Of a stretch of 12,112 bases of DNA, positions 1 through 5,684 are shown one piece after another. The number at the start of each line of letters is the position of its first letter. Position 1 is the stretch's first letter. The position numbers and the translations under genes are program-made. The notes under the pieces are model-generated. The model had not been told where the DNA came from. It worked only from the letters and a program-made list of their open reading frames with translations, and did not search any database. Origin of the DNA: Chloroflexota bacterium (lineage in GTDB: Bacteria; Chloroflexota; Dehalococcoidia; Lucifugimonadales; UBA3495); assembly GCA_022562335.1 (NCBI GenBank), contig JADFPM010000053.1, positions 1-12,112 of the forward strand, written 5' to 3'.

Positions 1-807
1 TGGTTTGGCGTTTGGACGTCCCAGCCGGACCTGGCCATCGAAAACTCCATGTATTCCGCATACCACCGGTGGATGGAGGATTTCTGCGGACCGTTCAAGG
101 ACCGGCTGACCGGCGTGATCCTGTGCTCGGGCCGGGACCCGGAAGCGGCCGTCTCCGAGATAAACCAGTGGGGCAAGTCGTCGTGGCCCATGGGTATTTT
201 CGTTTACGCCCCCTACGGCAAGCCCCTGGACCATCCAGACCTGGAGCCCATCTACGCCGCCGCCGCCGAATACGACCTCTCGGTGGTGCTGCACACCTTC
301 ACCGTGGCGCCGCCCTACGCGCCCGGAGGACTGGACACCTGGGACAACCTTTGGCTGCAACGCTCGGCGGCTCACCCGTGGTGCGGCATGCGCAACATGG
401 CCTCGGTCATCGGAGGCGGGGTCTTGGACCGCTATCCAGACCTGAGGCTAGGCGTGCTGGAAGCCGGGCACGGCTGGCTGCCGTTCTGGATCAAGCGCTT
501 GGACGAACACGTCCACTCCATCCCTTCGGCGCTGCCTGATTTGAAGCAACTGCCCACGGATTACGTCCTGAGCGGACGTTATTTCCAGAGCATCGAGATG
601 TCCGAGGGAGAAGCGGTCACCCAGAGCGTCATCGACCAGTTGGGTGAGGACATCCTTATGTACGCGTCGGACTATCCCCATGGCGAAAGCTGGTTTCCCA
701 TCTCGGTGGAGACTGTCATGGCCTGGTCCGGGATCCCGGAAAGCGCTAAAAAGAAGCTCTTCTGGGATAACGCGGTACGGTTCTACAATCGCTACGGCAA
801 GGTGTAG
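1..807 (+). CDS. Amidohydrolase family 2 (ACMSD-like) protein, 5'-partial
   Basis: The reading frame is open from the first base of the window, so the N-terminus lies outside; 268 residues are visible. The fold is that of the amidohydrolase-2 family (PF04909, metal-dependent TIM-barrel hydrolases and decarboxylases such as ACMSD). Visible marks are a strand-end His in VVLHTF (visible residue 98), the segment VLDRYPDLRLGVLEAGHGWLPFW, which is the usual 'FP.l..vl.H.G.wlp' core with E-AGH, and the late SDYPH motif (residues 223-227) with the conserved Asp. The tail 'aKKKLFWDNAVRFYNRY' is the typical family C-terminus. The N-terminal metal motif (HxH/ExH) would lie upstream and cannot be checked. 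Substrate unknown; the protein is presumably cytosolic. The gene is followed by a strong terminator and faces the minus-strand pncC-RidA pair. Confidence 0.9.
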   Translation, partial: WFGVWTSQPDLAIENSMYSAYHRWMEDFCGPFKDRLTGVILCSGRDPEAAVSEINQWGKSSWPMGIFVYAPYGKPLDHPDLEPIYAAAAEYDLSVVLHTFTVAPPYAPGGLDTWDNLWLQRSAAHPWCGMRNMASVIGGGVLDRYPDLRLGVLEAGHGWLPFWIKRLDEHVHSIPSALPDLKQLPTDYVLSGRYFQSIEMSEGEAVTQSVIDQLGEDILMYASDYPHGESWFPISVETVMAWSGIPESAKKKLFWDNAVRFYNRYGKV

Positions 808-849
808 CTAAGCGGCAACCGAGCCGAGATCATTGGCCCAAGTCACGAA

Positions 850-895
850 ACGCCCCTTGAACCAAATTGGTTCAAGGGGCGTTATTCTTTTTTGA
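850..895 (+). terminator. Intrinsic terminator of the amidohydrolase gene
   Basis: A 16-bp perfect inverted repeat (850-865 with 867-882; core CGCCCCTTGAACC / GGTTCAAGGGGCG) is followed by TTATTCTTTTTTT. It lies 42 bases after the amidohydrolase stop. On the minus strand only three T follow the stem, so it should act mainly on plus-strand transcripts. Confidence 0.9.
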
Positions 896-936
896 TCGGC
901 TGCGCCAGCGGTCAACGAGACCCAGGCCAGAGTCCC

Positions 937-1419
937 CTACGCGTCCGCCACTTCCACCACGCATTCGACGATCACCGCCGTGCCGCCGGGCAGGGCGGCC
1001 ATGCCGGGGGCCGACCGGCTATGACGGCCATGCTCGCCAAATAGCTCGACGAACAGGTCAGACGCGCCGTCCACCACTTTGGCCTGCTCCCCAAAATCGG
1101 GCGCGCTGTTCACGAAGCCCACCACCTTTAGAATGCGGCTGACCCGGTCCAGGTCACCCAGTTCCGCCTTCATGCGGGCCAACAGGTTCAACGCGCACCA
1201 GCGGGCCGCTTCATAACCCTGGTCCGTGGTGAGGCCGGCGCCCAGCTTGCCGGTGATCCTGGTCCCGTCGTCCCGCCGCGAACCCACCCCGGCCATCCAC
1301 ATGATGTTCCCGCTGCGGGAGGCGGCCAGGTAATTGCCCACCGGCTCCGGCGGCGGAGGCAACCGGTGGCCCATAGCGGCTAGCTTGGCTTCGATCTCAG
1401 GCATGGGACCTGCGCCCAT
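937..1419 (-). CDS. RidA-like (YjgF/UK114, PF14588 subgroup) protein
   Basis: The 160-residue protein belongs to the YjgF/YER057c/UK114 superfamily. It fits the longer subgroup annotated as YjgF endoribonuclease-like (PF14588). Marks are the N-terminal PPPPEPVGNYLAASRSGN, the central helix-rich segment YEAARWCALNLLARMKAELGDLDRV, the strand RILKVVGFVNSAPDF, and the C-terminal SRSAPGMAALPGGTAVIVECVVEV. Arg135 in SRSAPG lies where RidA enzymes carry the substrate-carboxylate Arg. RidA proteins are small cytosolic trimers that hydrolyse reactive enamine/imine intermediates; this subgroup has no well-established substrate. An internal ATG at 1404 (MPEIEAKL...) matches the usual family start better and would give 155 residues. 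Neither start has a strong ribosome site. It lies 48 bases downstream of pncC on the same strand, so the two are probably co-transcribed. Confidence 0.88.
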   Translation of the reverse strand: MGAGPMPEIEAKLAAMGHRLPPPPEPVGNYLAASRSGNIMWMAGVGSRRDDGTRITGKLGAGLTTDQGYEAARWCALNLLARMKAELGDLDRVSRILKVVGFVNSAPDFGEQAKVVDGASDLFVELFGEHGRHSRSAPGMAALPGGTAVIVECVVEVADA

Positions 1420-1467
1420 CGAACGGATCAGGCAGGGATGGGTGCCATGGGAAAACGGGTTTATTTC

Positions 1468-1956
1468 TCACCGCGCCTCTTTGATGCACTCTTCAAGCAA
1501 TCCCAGCGCCGCCTGGGCAAAGGCCCACATGTTGGCCTCCCGGTCCGCGCTGCCCGTCTCCACGGTGAGGGATTTTTCCACCGGGCCGGCCACGGCGAAA
1601 CAGGCATGGCCCGCCGAATCCCCATACCGGTTGCCGGTGGGGCCGCTGGCGCCGGTCTCGCTCAACGCCCAGGTGGTGTCCATGGCTTCCCGCACGGTGC
1701 GGGAGTTGAGTTCGGCGTAGGGCTCCGAGCTTGCCCTTATCCCTTCCATGGCGCTGTCGGGCACTCCCAGCAACGCCTTGTGGGCCACCCGGGTGTACGA
1801 GACCACCCCGCCCCGATAGTAGGCCGACGCTCCAGGAACCGAGACCAAAGCGGCCGATATCAGGCCGCCGCAGGACGACTCGGTCACCCCTATGGTGTCA
1901 CCCCGTTGCTTCAGCAGTTCGCCCACCGACGCCGCCAGTGGATTCAAATCTGGCAT
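1468..1956 (-). CDS. pncC: Nicotinamide-nucleotide amidase (CinA C-terminal domain, PncC)
   Basis: A 162-residue stand-alone CinA-C domain (PF02464). This family deamidates nicotinamide mononucleotide to nicotinate mononucleotide in the cytosol, recycling NAD breakdown products. The N-terminal catalytic motif reads VTESSCGGLIS (residues 24-34), with Glu26 and nucleophile-position Ser27; the usual form is AESCTGG, so Thr is replaced by Cys after the Ser. VVSYTRVAHKALLGV holds Lys60 at the position of the family's conserved catalytic Lys. TGASGPTGNRYGDSAGHACFAV matches the family's 'TGiaGP.G...kpvG.v..a'. Start at 1956 is chosen for a perfect AGGAGG five bases upstream; the frame stays open upstream to 2136 but runs into a non-coding repeat. 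A TAGAAT at 2003-2008 (minus strand) could be a weak -10. First gene of a two-gene unit with the RidA-like gene. Confidence 0.88.
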   Translation of the reverse strand: MPDLNPLAASVGELLKQRGDTIGVTESSCGGLISAALVSVPGASAYYRGGVVSYTRVAHKALLGVPDSAMEGIRASSEPYAELNSRTVREAMDTTWALSETGASGPTGNRYGDSAGHACFAVAGPVEKSLTVETGSADREANMWAFAQAALGLLEECIKEAR

Positions 1957-2055
1957 TATCTCCTCCTGCACTCCGCTTTCGTATTCTCGATTTAGCAGCG
2001 CTATTCTACCCCATCCGGCGCCGGTTCCTTTTAATCCCTCGGGGGAGGCATCGGC

Positions 2056-2177
2056 CCAAGGCCGCAAAAAATCGAAACTTTGGATCTGTGCGTAAACTAT
2101 TGCATGTTGAAACATGTTTGTGGTATAATATTGCAAGTCTCAACAAAAGGTTGTTGGGGCTCTTTTTTTGCCCAAGG
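2056..2177 (+). repeat. 122-bp intergenic direct repeat, copy 1 (promoter plus hairpin)
   Basis: Copy 1 of a tandemly arranged direct repeat; copy 2 is at 2321-2442. Both are 122 bases and differ at about ten positions. A block of 38 bases (from the TCGAAACTTTGG start to TTGCATGTTG) is identical. Differences cluster in the promoter spacer, between the -10 and the hairpin, and in the hairpin loop. Both copies begin CCAAGGCC and end CCCAAGG. Copy 1 is also bounded by perfect 9-base direct repeats GCCCAAGGC (2054-2062 and 2170-2178). No protein frame is shared convincingly by the copies. Confidence 0.9.
2100..2129 (+). promoter_or_regulatory. Extended -10 sigma70-type promoter in repeat copy 1
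   Basis: TTGCAT (2100-2105), an 18-base spacer, then TGG-TATAAT (TATAAT at 2124-2129) gives a consensus extended -10. Predicted start is near 2136, exactly where the hairpin arm AGTCTCAACA begins. The same elements with the same spacing recur in copy 2. Confidence 0.7.
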
Positions 2178-2219
2178 CGAATCTAGGCGTTAGCCCCGGT
2201 TGGTGGCCGGGGCTTTTTT
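2136..2219 (+). ncRNA. Putative small RNA 1 (about 84 nt, promoter to second terminator)
   Basis: The predicted transcript starts immediately with a 10-bp hairpin: AGTCTCAACA (2136-2145), loop AAAGGT, TGTTGGGGCT (2152-2161), with two G-U pairs. CTTTTTTTG follows (2162-2170), so it looks like an intrinsic terminator at +1. Transcripts reading past it would end at a second terminator, GCCCCGG (2193-2199) / CCGGGGC (2207-2213) plus T6 (2214-2219). TTGGGGC and GCCCAA flanking the T tract can pair instead, giving an alternative hairpin that exposes a U-rich loop. No plus-strand gene lies downstream, so a gene leader is unlikely. The small RNA is inferred from promoter, structure and duplication; there is no family match. 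Confidence 0.45.
2193..2219 (+). terminator. Intrinsic terminator after repeat copy 1
   Basis: A 7-bp GC-only stem GCCCCGG / CCGGGGC with a 7-base loop (TTGGTGG) is followed by six T. It closes the predicted transcript that starts at about 2136. Confidence 0.85.
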
Positions 2220-2320
2220 GTTGCCTACTCCCGGGTAAACCGGCATCTGCGATGGCGAATTTAGGTCTTCGCCCGGCGGCGGCACTCAAACGTGATGCTG
2301 TCCGACGGGTTTTTTACGTT

Positions 2321-2442
2321 CCAAGGCCGAAAAAATCGAAACTTTGGATCTGTGCGTAAACTATTGCATGTTGTAGAGTGTTTGTGGTATAATGCTCTGC
2401 AGTCTCAACAAAAAGTTGTTGGGGCTCTTTTTTTGCCCAAGG
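2321..2442 (+). repeat. 122-bp intergenic direct repeat, copy 2 (promoter plus hairpin)
   Basis: Second copy of the repeat at 2056-2177, same orientation, 265 bases downstream start to start. The spacer between the copies (2178-2320) holds the terminator at 2193-2219 and a short degenerate echo of sequence downstream of copy 1 (2254-2276 resembles 2176-2199), but no gene. Upstream block, -10 element, hairpin stem and T7 tract are all conserved, whereas the sequence after CCCAAGG is unrelated to that after copy 1. Confidence 0.9.
2364..2393 (+). promoter_or_regulatory. Extended -10 sigma70-type promoter in repeat copy 2
   Basis: TTGCAT (2364-2369), an 18-base spacer, then TGG-TATAAT (2388-2393). 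The spacer interior differs from copy 1 at four of five adjacent bases while both hexamers, the TG and the spacing are kept. That pattern is expected if the promoter is under selection. Predicted start is at or near 2401. Confidence 0.7.
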
Positions 2443-2483
2443 GTAGGCTGTTGAAAAGCACCGGCTAAAAACCGGTGCTTTTT
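2401..2483 (+). ncRNA. Putative small RNA 2 (about 83 nt, paralogue of the RNA at 2136)
   Basis: Same plan as the RNA at 2136. A 5' hairpin AGTCTCAACA (2401-2410) / TGTTGGGGCT (2417-2426) has loop AAAAGT instead of AAAGGT, followed by C and T7 (2428-2434). An unrelated 3' terminator hairpin then ends about 83 nt from the start, against 84 nt in copy 1. A conserved 5' half, a divergent but structurally equivalent 3' terminator and near-equal length favour a duplicated small-RNA gene over a chance repeat. Untested by expression data. Confidence 0.45.
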
Positions 2484-2484
2484 G
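2454..2484. terminator. Bidirectional terminator between small RNA 2 and the dipeptidase operon
   Basis: AAAAGCACCGG (2454-2464) and CCGGTGCTTTT (2472-2482) form an 11-bp stem around CTAAAAA. Reading rightward the stem is followed by T's to 2483; reading leftward the A4 arm gives T4. It should end the predicted RNA at 2401-2483 and also the minus-strand dipeptidase operon, whose stop is at 2530. Confidence 0.85.
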
Positions 2485-2486
2485 TT

Positions 2487-2516
2487 ACCTGGCGCCAGGT
2501 CATCGGGCCAGGTCAT
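2487..2516. repeat. 14-bp palindrome and 10-bp direct repeats
   Basis: ACCTGGCGCCAGGT (2487-2500) is a perfect palindrome. GCCAGGTCAT occurs twice, at 2494-2503 and 2507-2516, 13 bases apart. They sit between the bidirectional terminator and the dipeptidase stop codon. Function unknown; short enough to be chance or a protein-binding site. Confidence 0.5.
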
Positions 2517-2529
2517 AGGGTAGGAAGGA

Positions 2530-3642
2530 CTAAGCCATCACCCGGCGGAAGAACTCCAGGGCGTTGCCGCCCACCAGCTTTTTAACGTCGGTGTCGGAAT
2601 AACCCCGGCCGATCAATCCGCGGATGATGTTCTTGCCGTCGGCGGGGGATTCCAGGCCGTTGAGGTAGGGCGCCGGCAGCTGGCTGGGGTCCCTGCCCAG
2701 CATGACCCGGTGGAACGCCACGTGGTCGCCGATGTTGGTGTCGGTCCCGATGCCCACGTGGTCCACACCCACCAGGTTCACCATGTAATCGTAGTGGTCC
2801 AGCACGCAATCGATGTCCTGCTCCGGGTCGTCGCTCAATGCGTTGGGCACCGCGGTGATGGCGATGATGCCGCCCTTATCGGCGCAGGCCTTCAACTCTT
2901 GGTCGTTTCTGGTCCTGGAGGTGGGGCGCAGGGTGTAGGCCGCGTTGTGGCTGAACGATATGGGGACCTGGGAGAAGTGGATGGCGTCCATGGCGGTTTG
3001 GAAAGACGCGTGGGACACGTCGATGGCCATCCCCAGCCGGTTCATGCGGTCCACCACCTCGATGCCGAACTCGCTGAGACCTCCGTCGTTGCGCTCGTTC
3101 TGGCCGTCGCCGATGAAATTCTTCCGGTTGTAGGTCAGCCCGGCCAACCGGACCCCCATGGCGTAGAACATGTCGATGTGTTCCAGTTCGCTGCCTATGG
3201 CCAGGTGCTCCAGCGTGGGCAAGAAACCCACCACGCCCTGCTGTTTGGCGGCTTCGATCTCATCGGCGTTGGTCACCAATACCGCCTGGTCGGTCTGGCT
3301 CAAGTCTGAAAGCATAAGGGCCACTTCGGTCTGCAGGTCCTCGAACCGCGTATATGACATATCGTGGGTATTCACGAATCCGCGAAAGGCGTTGGAGGTG
3401 GTCACCGCCGCCCAGCCGCCGTGCTTGACCGCCTGGTAACCCCACTTGTATTTGTTGCTCCGCAGTAGTTCGATCAGCCGGCCCATATCTTCGGGGCATA
3501 CGAACGGGTGTTGGTGGATGTCCACCATCACGGCTTCTTCTTCCAGTGTCTGGAACCGCCGTTCCTCCTCAGCGTCCAGGGCCACGATCATGGAAGGCAC
3601 GCGCCCGATCTCTTGGGCCAGGGGTATCTCGTTGGTTGTCAT
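2530..3642 (-). CDS. Membrane-dipeptidase-like metallopeptidase (family M19)
   Basis: A 370-residue renal-dipeptidase-family protein (peptidase family M19, PF01244), a zinc TIM-barrel enzyme that usually cleaves dipeptides. Putative metal ligands are His43 in DIHQHP, Glu145 in TLEHLAIG, His211 in DVSHAS and His232 in SFSHNA; SRTRNDQELKACADKGGIIAI and VDHVGIGTD (Asp301) are family signatures. The second ligand of the usual HxD pair is His45 here, not Asp. There is no signal peptide, so it is probably cytosolic, and length is near the family norm. The start at 3642 has GGAGAG six bases upstream. A start at 3687, overlapping the TfoX-like gene's stop as ATGA, would add 15 residues but lacks a ribosome site. 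Last gene of a RidA-TfoX-M19 operon. The substrate could be a dipeptide or another amide. Confidence 0.9.
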   Translation of the reverse strand: MTTNEIPLAQEIGRVPSMIVALDAEEERRFQTLEEEAVMVDIHQHPFVCPEDMGRLIELLRSNKYKWGYQAVKHGGWAAVTTSNAFRGFVNTHDMSYTRFEDLQTEVALMLSDLSQTDQAVLVTNADEIEAAKQQGVVGFLPTLEHLAIGSELEHIDMFYAMGVRLAGLTYNRKNFIGDGQNERNDGGLSEFGIEVVDRMNRLGMAIDVSHASFQTAMDAIHFSQVPISFSHNAAYTLRPTSRTRNDQELKACADKGGIIAITAVPNALSDDPEQDIDCVLDHYDYMVNLVGVDHVGIGTDTNIGDHVAFHRVMLGRDPSQLPAPYLNGLESPADGKNIIRGLIGRGYSDTDVKKLVGGNALEFFRRVMA

Positions 3643-3683
3643 ATAGTTCTCTCCATGCGCTTCAAATACAACTTTGGCTTTAC

Positions 3684-4013
3684 TCATTTGGCCGGCAGCG
3701 ATTCAGCGAAGGCCGCGCCGCGCTGGACCCACTGTTCAAGGGAATCGTCTTTTCCCGTCCCTGCCGAGTCAACGTAGACAAAGCCCTTCATGGGCCGCCC
3801 GGTGAAATCCATGGGCCGGGCGTGGGGTTGGGCCAGGGCGTCTTCCAGGCCGCCGGCGCCCACCCGGACCATCAGATCATCGCCGGTGACGCCTACGCAC
3901 ATATTGCCCTTCAGCATGAAGGCGATGCCGCCGAACATCTTTTGTTCGACAACGCCGTCATGCCCGCCCAGAGCAACCCGGATGCGCAAAGCCAGTTCTT
4001 CGTTGTAAGCCAT
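3684..4013 (-). CDS. TfoX N-terminal-domain protein
   Basis: A 109-residue protein made only of the TfoX N-terminal domain (PF04993). Marks are the N-terminal MAYNEELALRIRVAL, EQKMFGGIAFMLKGNMCVGV and DLMVRVG, then MKGFVYVD near the end. The name comes from a competence regulator of gamma-proteobacteria, but lone TfoX-N proteins in other phyla have no settled function and nothing here links it to DNA uptake. The ribosome site AAAGGAA lies directly before the ATG. It sits 31 bases after the RidA-family gene, and its stop overlaps the first possible start of the dipeptidase frame, so it is almost certainly co-transcribed with both. Confidence 0.88.
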   Translation of the reverse strand: MAYNEELALRIRVALGGHDGVVEQKMFGGIAFMLKGNMCVGVTGDDLMVRVGAGGLEDALAQPHARPMDFTGRPMKGFVYVDSAGTGKDDSLEQWVQRGAAFAESLPAK

Positions 4014-4044
4014 TTCCTTTTCCCCTGGATAGTTTCTAATGCGG

Positions 4045-4431
4045 CTAATCGTCTAGCACCGCGATGGCGTCTATCTCTATGAGCAGATGGGGTTCCGCCA
4101 GCGCGGCTACTCTCACGCGGGTGCTGGCCGGCAGATTATCCCCGAAGAATCTCACCCTGACGGCCTGAGTGGCCTCGGTGGCGGCGGGCGAGTTGTCCAT
4201 GACGAAGTTGGTGATCTTCACCACGTTGTCCAAGGTCCCGCCTTCCTTTTCCACTATATGTTTGATCCGCTGAAAGATGGCCTCGGTTTGCTGGCCGATG
4301 TCTCCGAATTCGGCATCGGTGTCCCTGGCCAGCGCGCCCGAAAGAAACAAAAAGTTGCCCACCCGCACCGCTTGGGGATGGGTGCCTTTTTGCATCGGTA
4401 TCCCTTCGTAATTTTTCCTAGTTATTTCCAT
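4045..4431 (-). CDS. RidA family enamine/imine deaminase-like protein
   Basis: A 128-residue protein with the standard RidA/YjgF fold (PF01042). Family features are QAVRVGNFLFLSGALARD (residues 20-37), the helix and strand EKEGGTLDNVVKITNFVMD, and the C-terminal PASTRVRVAALAEPHLLIEIDAIAV. Arg105 falls at the position and even the number of the catalytic Arg of E. coli RidA, and Glu119 matches its conserved Glu. Family enzymes hydrolyse 2-aminoacrylate-type enamines/imines in the cytosol and protect PLP enzymes. It could instead be one of the Rid subgroups acting in amino-acid or aromatic catabolism. The weak ribosome site AGGTG lies before the ATG. First gene of the operon leading to the TfoX-like and M19 genes. 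It is only distantly similar to the RidA-like protein encoded at 937-1419. Confidence 0.9.
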   Translation of the reverse strand: MEITRKNYEGIPMQKGTHPQAVRVGNFLFLSGALARDTDAEFGDIGQQTEAIFQRIKHIVEKEGGTLDNVVKITNFVMDNSPAATEATQAVRVRFFGDNLPASTRVRVAALAEPHLLIEIDAIAVLDD

Positions 4432-4483
4432 CTGGTTTCACCTGAATAGTCAGATTTTGCATGAGAAGATTCCAGCGCATTCG

Positions 4484-4514
4484 ATTATATGACAACCAAG
4501 ACGCGGGATAACAA
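4484..4514 (-). promoter_or_regulatory. Candidate promoter of the RidA-TfoX-M19 operon
   Basis: On the minus strand, TATAAT (4489-4484) lies about 50 bases before the RidA-family ATG. A TTGTTA (4514-4509) stands 19 bases upstream, so the -35 is weak and the spacing long. A small inverted repeat CGGGA/TCCCG (about 4504-4520) overlaps the -35 region. The 260-bp divergent gap to the PAC2 gene must hold both promoters; no clear plus-strand promoter is visible. Confidence 0.4.
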
Positions 4515-4691
4515 GTCCCGGCGCGGCCTGAGGTTGTCGTAGAAAAAGGGCTGGTTCCAGTCAATCACCCCTGACACGGTTTGCGTTCCTAGGCGGCCTC
4601 TGTCAGAATGAAAATTGCCTGATTCCCGATGGGATCGTTTTCCCGGTCTGGATTTCGGTCCGGTCTGGGTTTTGGCAAGGAGATTTACCCG

Positions 4692-5642
4692 ATGGACAAC
4701 CAACTTGTGGTCCTGAAGGAAAAACCAGCGGCCCAATACTTGATCGCCGGCTGGAGACGGCAATGGTCCGACGGCGGTTCCATTTCCAGCGGTCTTCCCC
4801 GGTACCTCATCGATAAGTTGAACGCCAGGGAGATCGGCGAGTTTGGGGAAGAGGTTTCCCGGCAATGCTATCCCTTTCAGGTCCCCGGAACCCACGACGC
4901 TTACCGGCCCAGGGTGGCATACCAAGACGGCCTGCCCACCCGTGATATGCACCGCAGGAACTATTTCTATGATGCGGGCAACGGGCTGATAATCTTTCTG
5001 GGTGAAGAGCCCTGGTTCCGTATCGACGTATATGGACAGGCGTTTTTCCAGGCCGTGAGAGAACTGGGTATCCAACGAACGGTGGCGGTAGAAGGTTATA
5101 ACGGGGCTGCCCCGCCGGAATTGGAGCGAAACGTCAGCTGTATCTTCAGCCAGCCCAGGATGAAGGAAGATCTGCAGAAATACGGTCTAAGGTTCTCCAA
5201 CTACGGCAGCCAGGGCAGAAACGGACCCACCATCGGCATGGCCCTGAACACCATCGCCCACCACGAACACCCCGACCTCGACGTGTTCCGCTTGGGCGCG
5301 ATGGCACCCATGTACCCGTTTTTGAGCAGCAAGAACGACCCCATCGGCATCCCCAGGGACCACCGCGCGTTTTACGCCATCATGAAACGTCTGAAATCCA
5401 TGTTCAAGCTGGAAATAGACCTGGGGGAGTTGATGTCGTTGGGAGAAACCGAGTCGGAGGAGTTGCGGGAGACCTTGGAACGCATCGGGGCCTCCAATCC
5501 CAAAGCCAAAGAGATCATAGACCGGGCCAGAACAGACTACGTGGTGACGCCCTTTGAGGAAGCCGTGGAGCTGGACCCGGAATTGGACAAAACCCTGGAG
5601 GACATACTCCAGAACATGCCCGACGAGCCTCAAGAGAATTAA
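4692..5642 (+). CDS. PAC2 family (proteasome assembly chaperone 2-like) protein
   Basis: A 316-residue PAC2-family protein (PF09754). Recognisable features are NGLIIFLGEEPWFRIDVYGQ (residues 97-116), the usual 'dlill.G.eP...W..fa' segment, then AVRELGIQRTVAVEGYNGAAPPE, GRNGPTIGMALNTIAHHEHPDLDVFRLGAMAPMYPF (the 'GptGi...ll..l...gi....l.a..PhY' core), and the C-terminal helix-rich part LKSMFKLEIDLGELMSL. Bacterial members are soluble proteins of unsettled function; no proteasome subunit gene is in the window. The start at 4692 has AAGGAG (4677-4682) nine bases upstream; the frame is open from an ATG at 4629 but without such a site. It stands alone on its strand, divergent from the RidA operon. 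The acidic C-terminal tail (residues 290-316) looks disordered. Confidence 0.82.
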   Translation: MDNQLVVLKEKPAAQYLIAGWRRQWSDGGSISSGLPRYLIDKLNAREIGEFGEEVSRQCYPFQVPGTHDAYRPRVAYQDGLPTRDMHRRNYFYDAGNGLIIFLGEEPWFRIDVYGQAFFQAVRELGIQRTVAVEGYNGAAPPELERNVSCIFSQPRMKEDLQKYGLRFSNYGSQGRNGPTIGMALNTIAHHEHPDLDVFRLGAMAPMYPFLSSKNDPIGIPRDHRAFYAIMKRLKSMFKLEIDLGELMSLGETESEELRETLERIGASNPKAKEIIDRARTDYVVTPFEEAVELDPELDKTLEDILQNMPDEPQEN

Positions 5643-5684
5643 CTTCTACCGGGATCAGGATATAGTGTCGAACTAAAAGGATGG

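Noticed and set aside
1438..1995. 185-residue plus-strand open frame
   Set aside because: Antisense to pncC; Gly/Arg/His-rich composition typical of a shadow frame in GC-rich DNA, and no family features.
1468..2136. Longer 222-residue start for the pncC frame
   Set aside because: The extra N-terminus runs through repeat copy 1 and has no similarity to CinA-C proteins, while ATG 1956 has a perfect AGGAGG site and fits the family length.
2168..2359. Short plus-strand frames ending in the shared repeat sequence (also 1731-2186, 1892-2095)
   Set aside because: They cross terminators and promoters of the intergenic repeats, lack ribosome sites, and the two copies are in different contexts before the shared tail.
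2056..2442. CRISPR-like or tRNA-like array
   Set aside because: Only two long units with unequal function-like content, no short regular repeat-spacer pattern and no cloverleaf.
4579..4612. TTGCGT and CAGAAT spaced 17 bases as a PAC2 promoter
   Set aside because: Both hexamers are poor matches and such pairs are expected by chance; too weak to list as a feature.
4485..5075. 196-residue minus-strand frame opposite the PAC2 gene
   Set aside because: Antisense to the well-supported PAC2 coding region and overlapping the divergent promoter region; no recognisable motifs.
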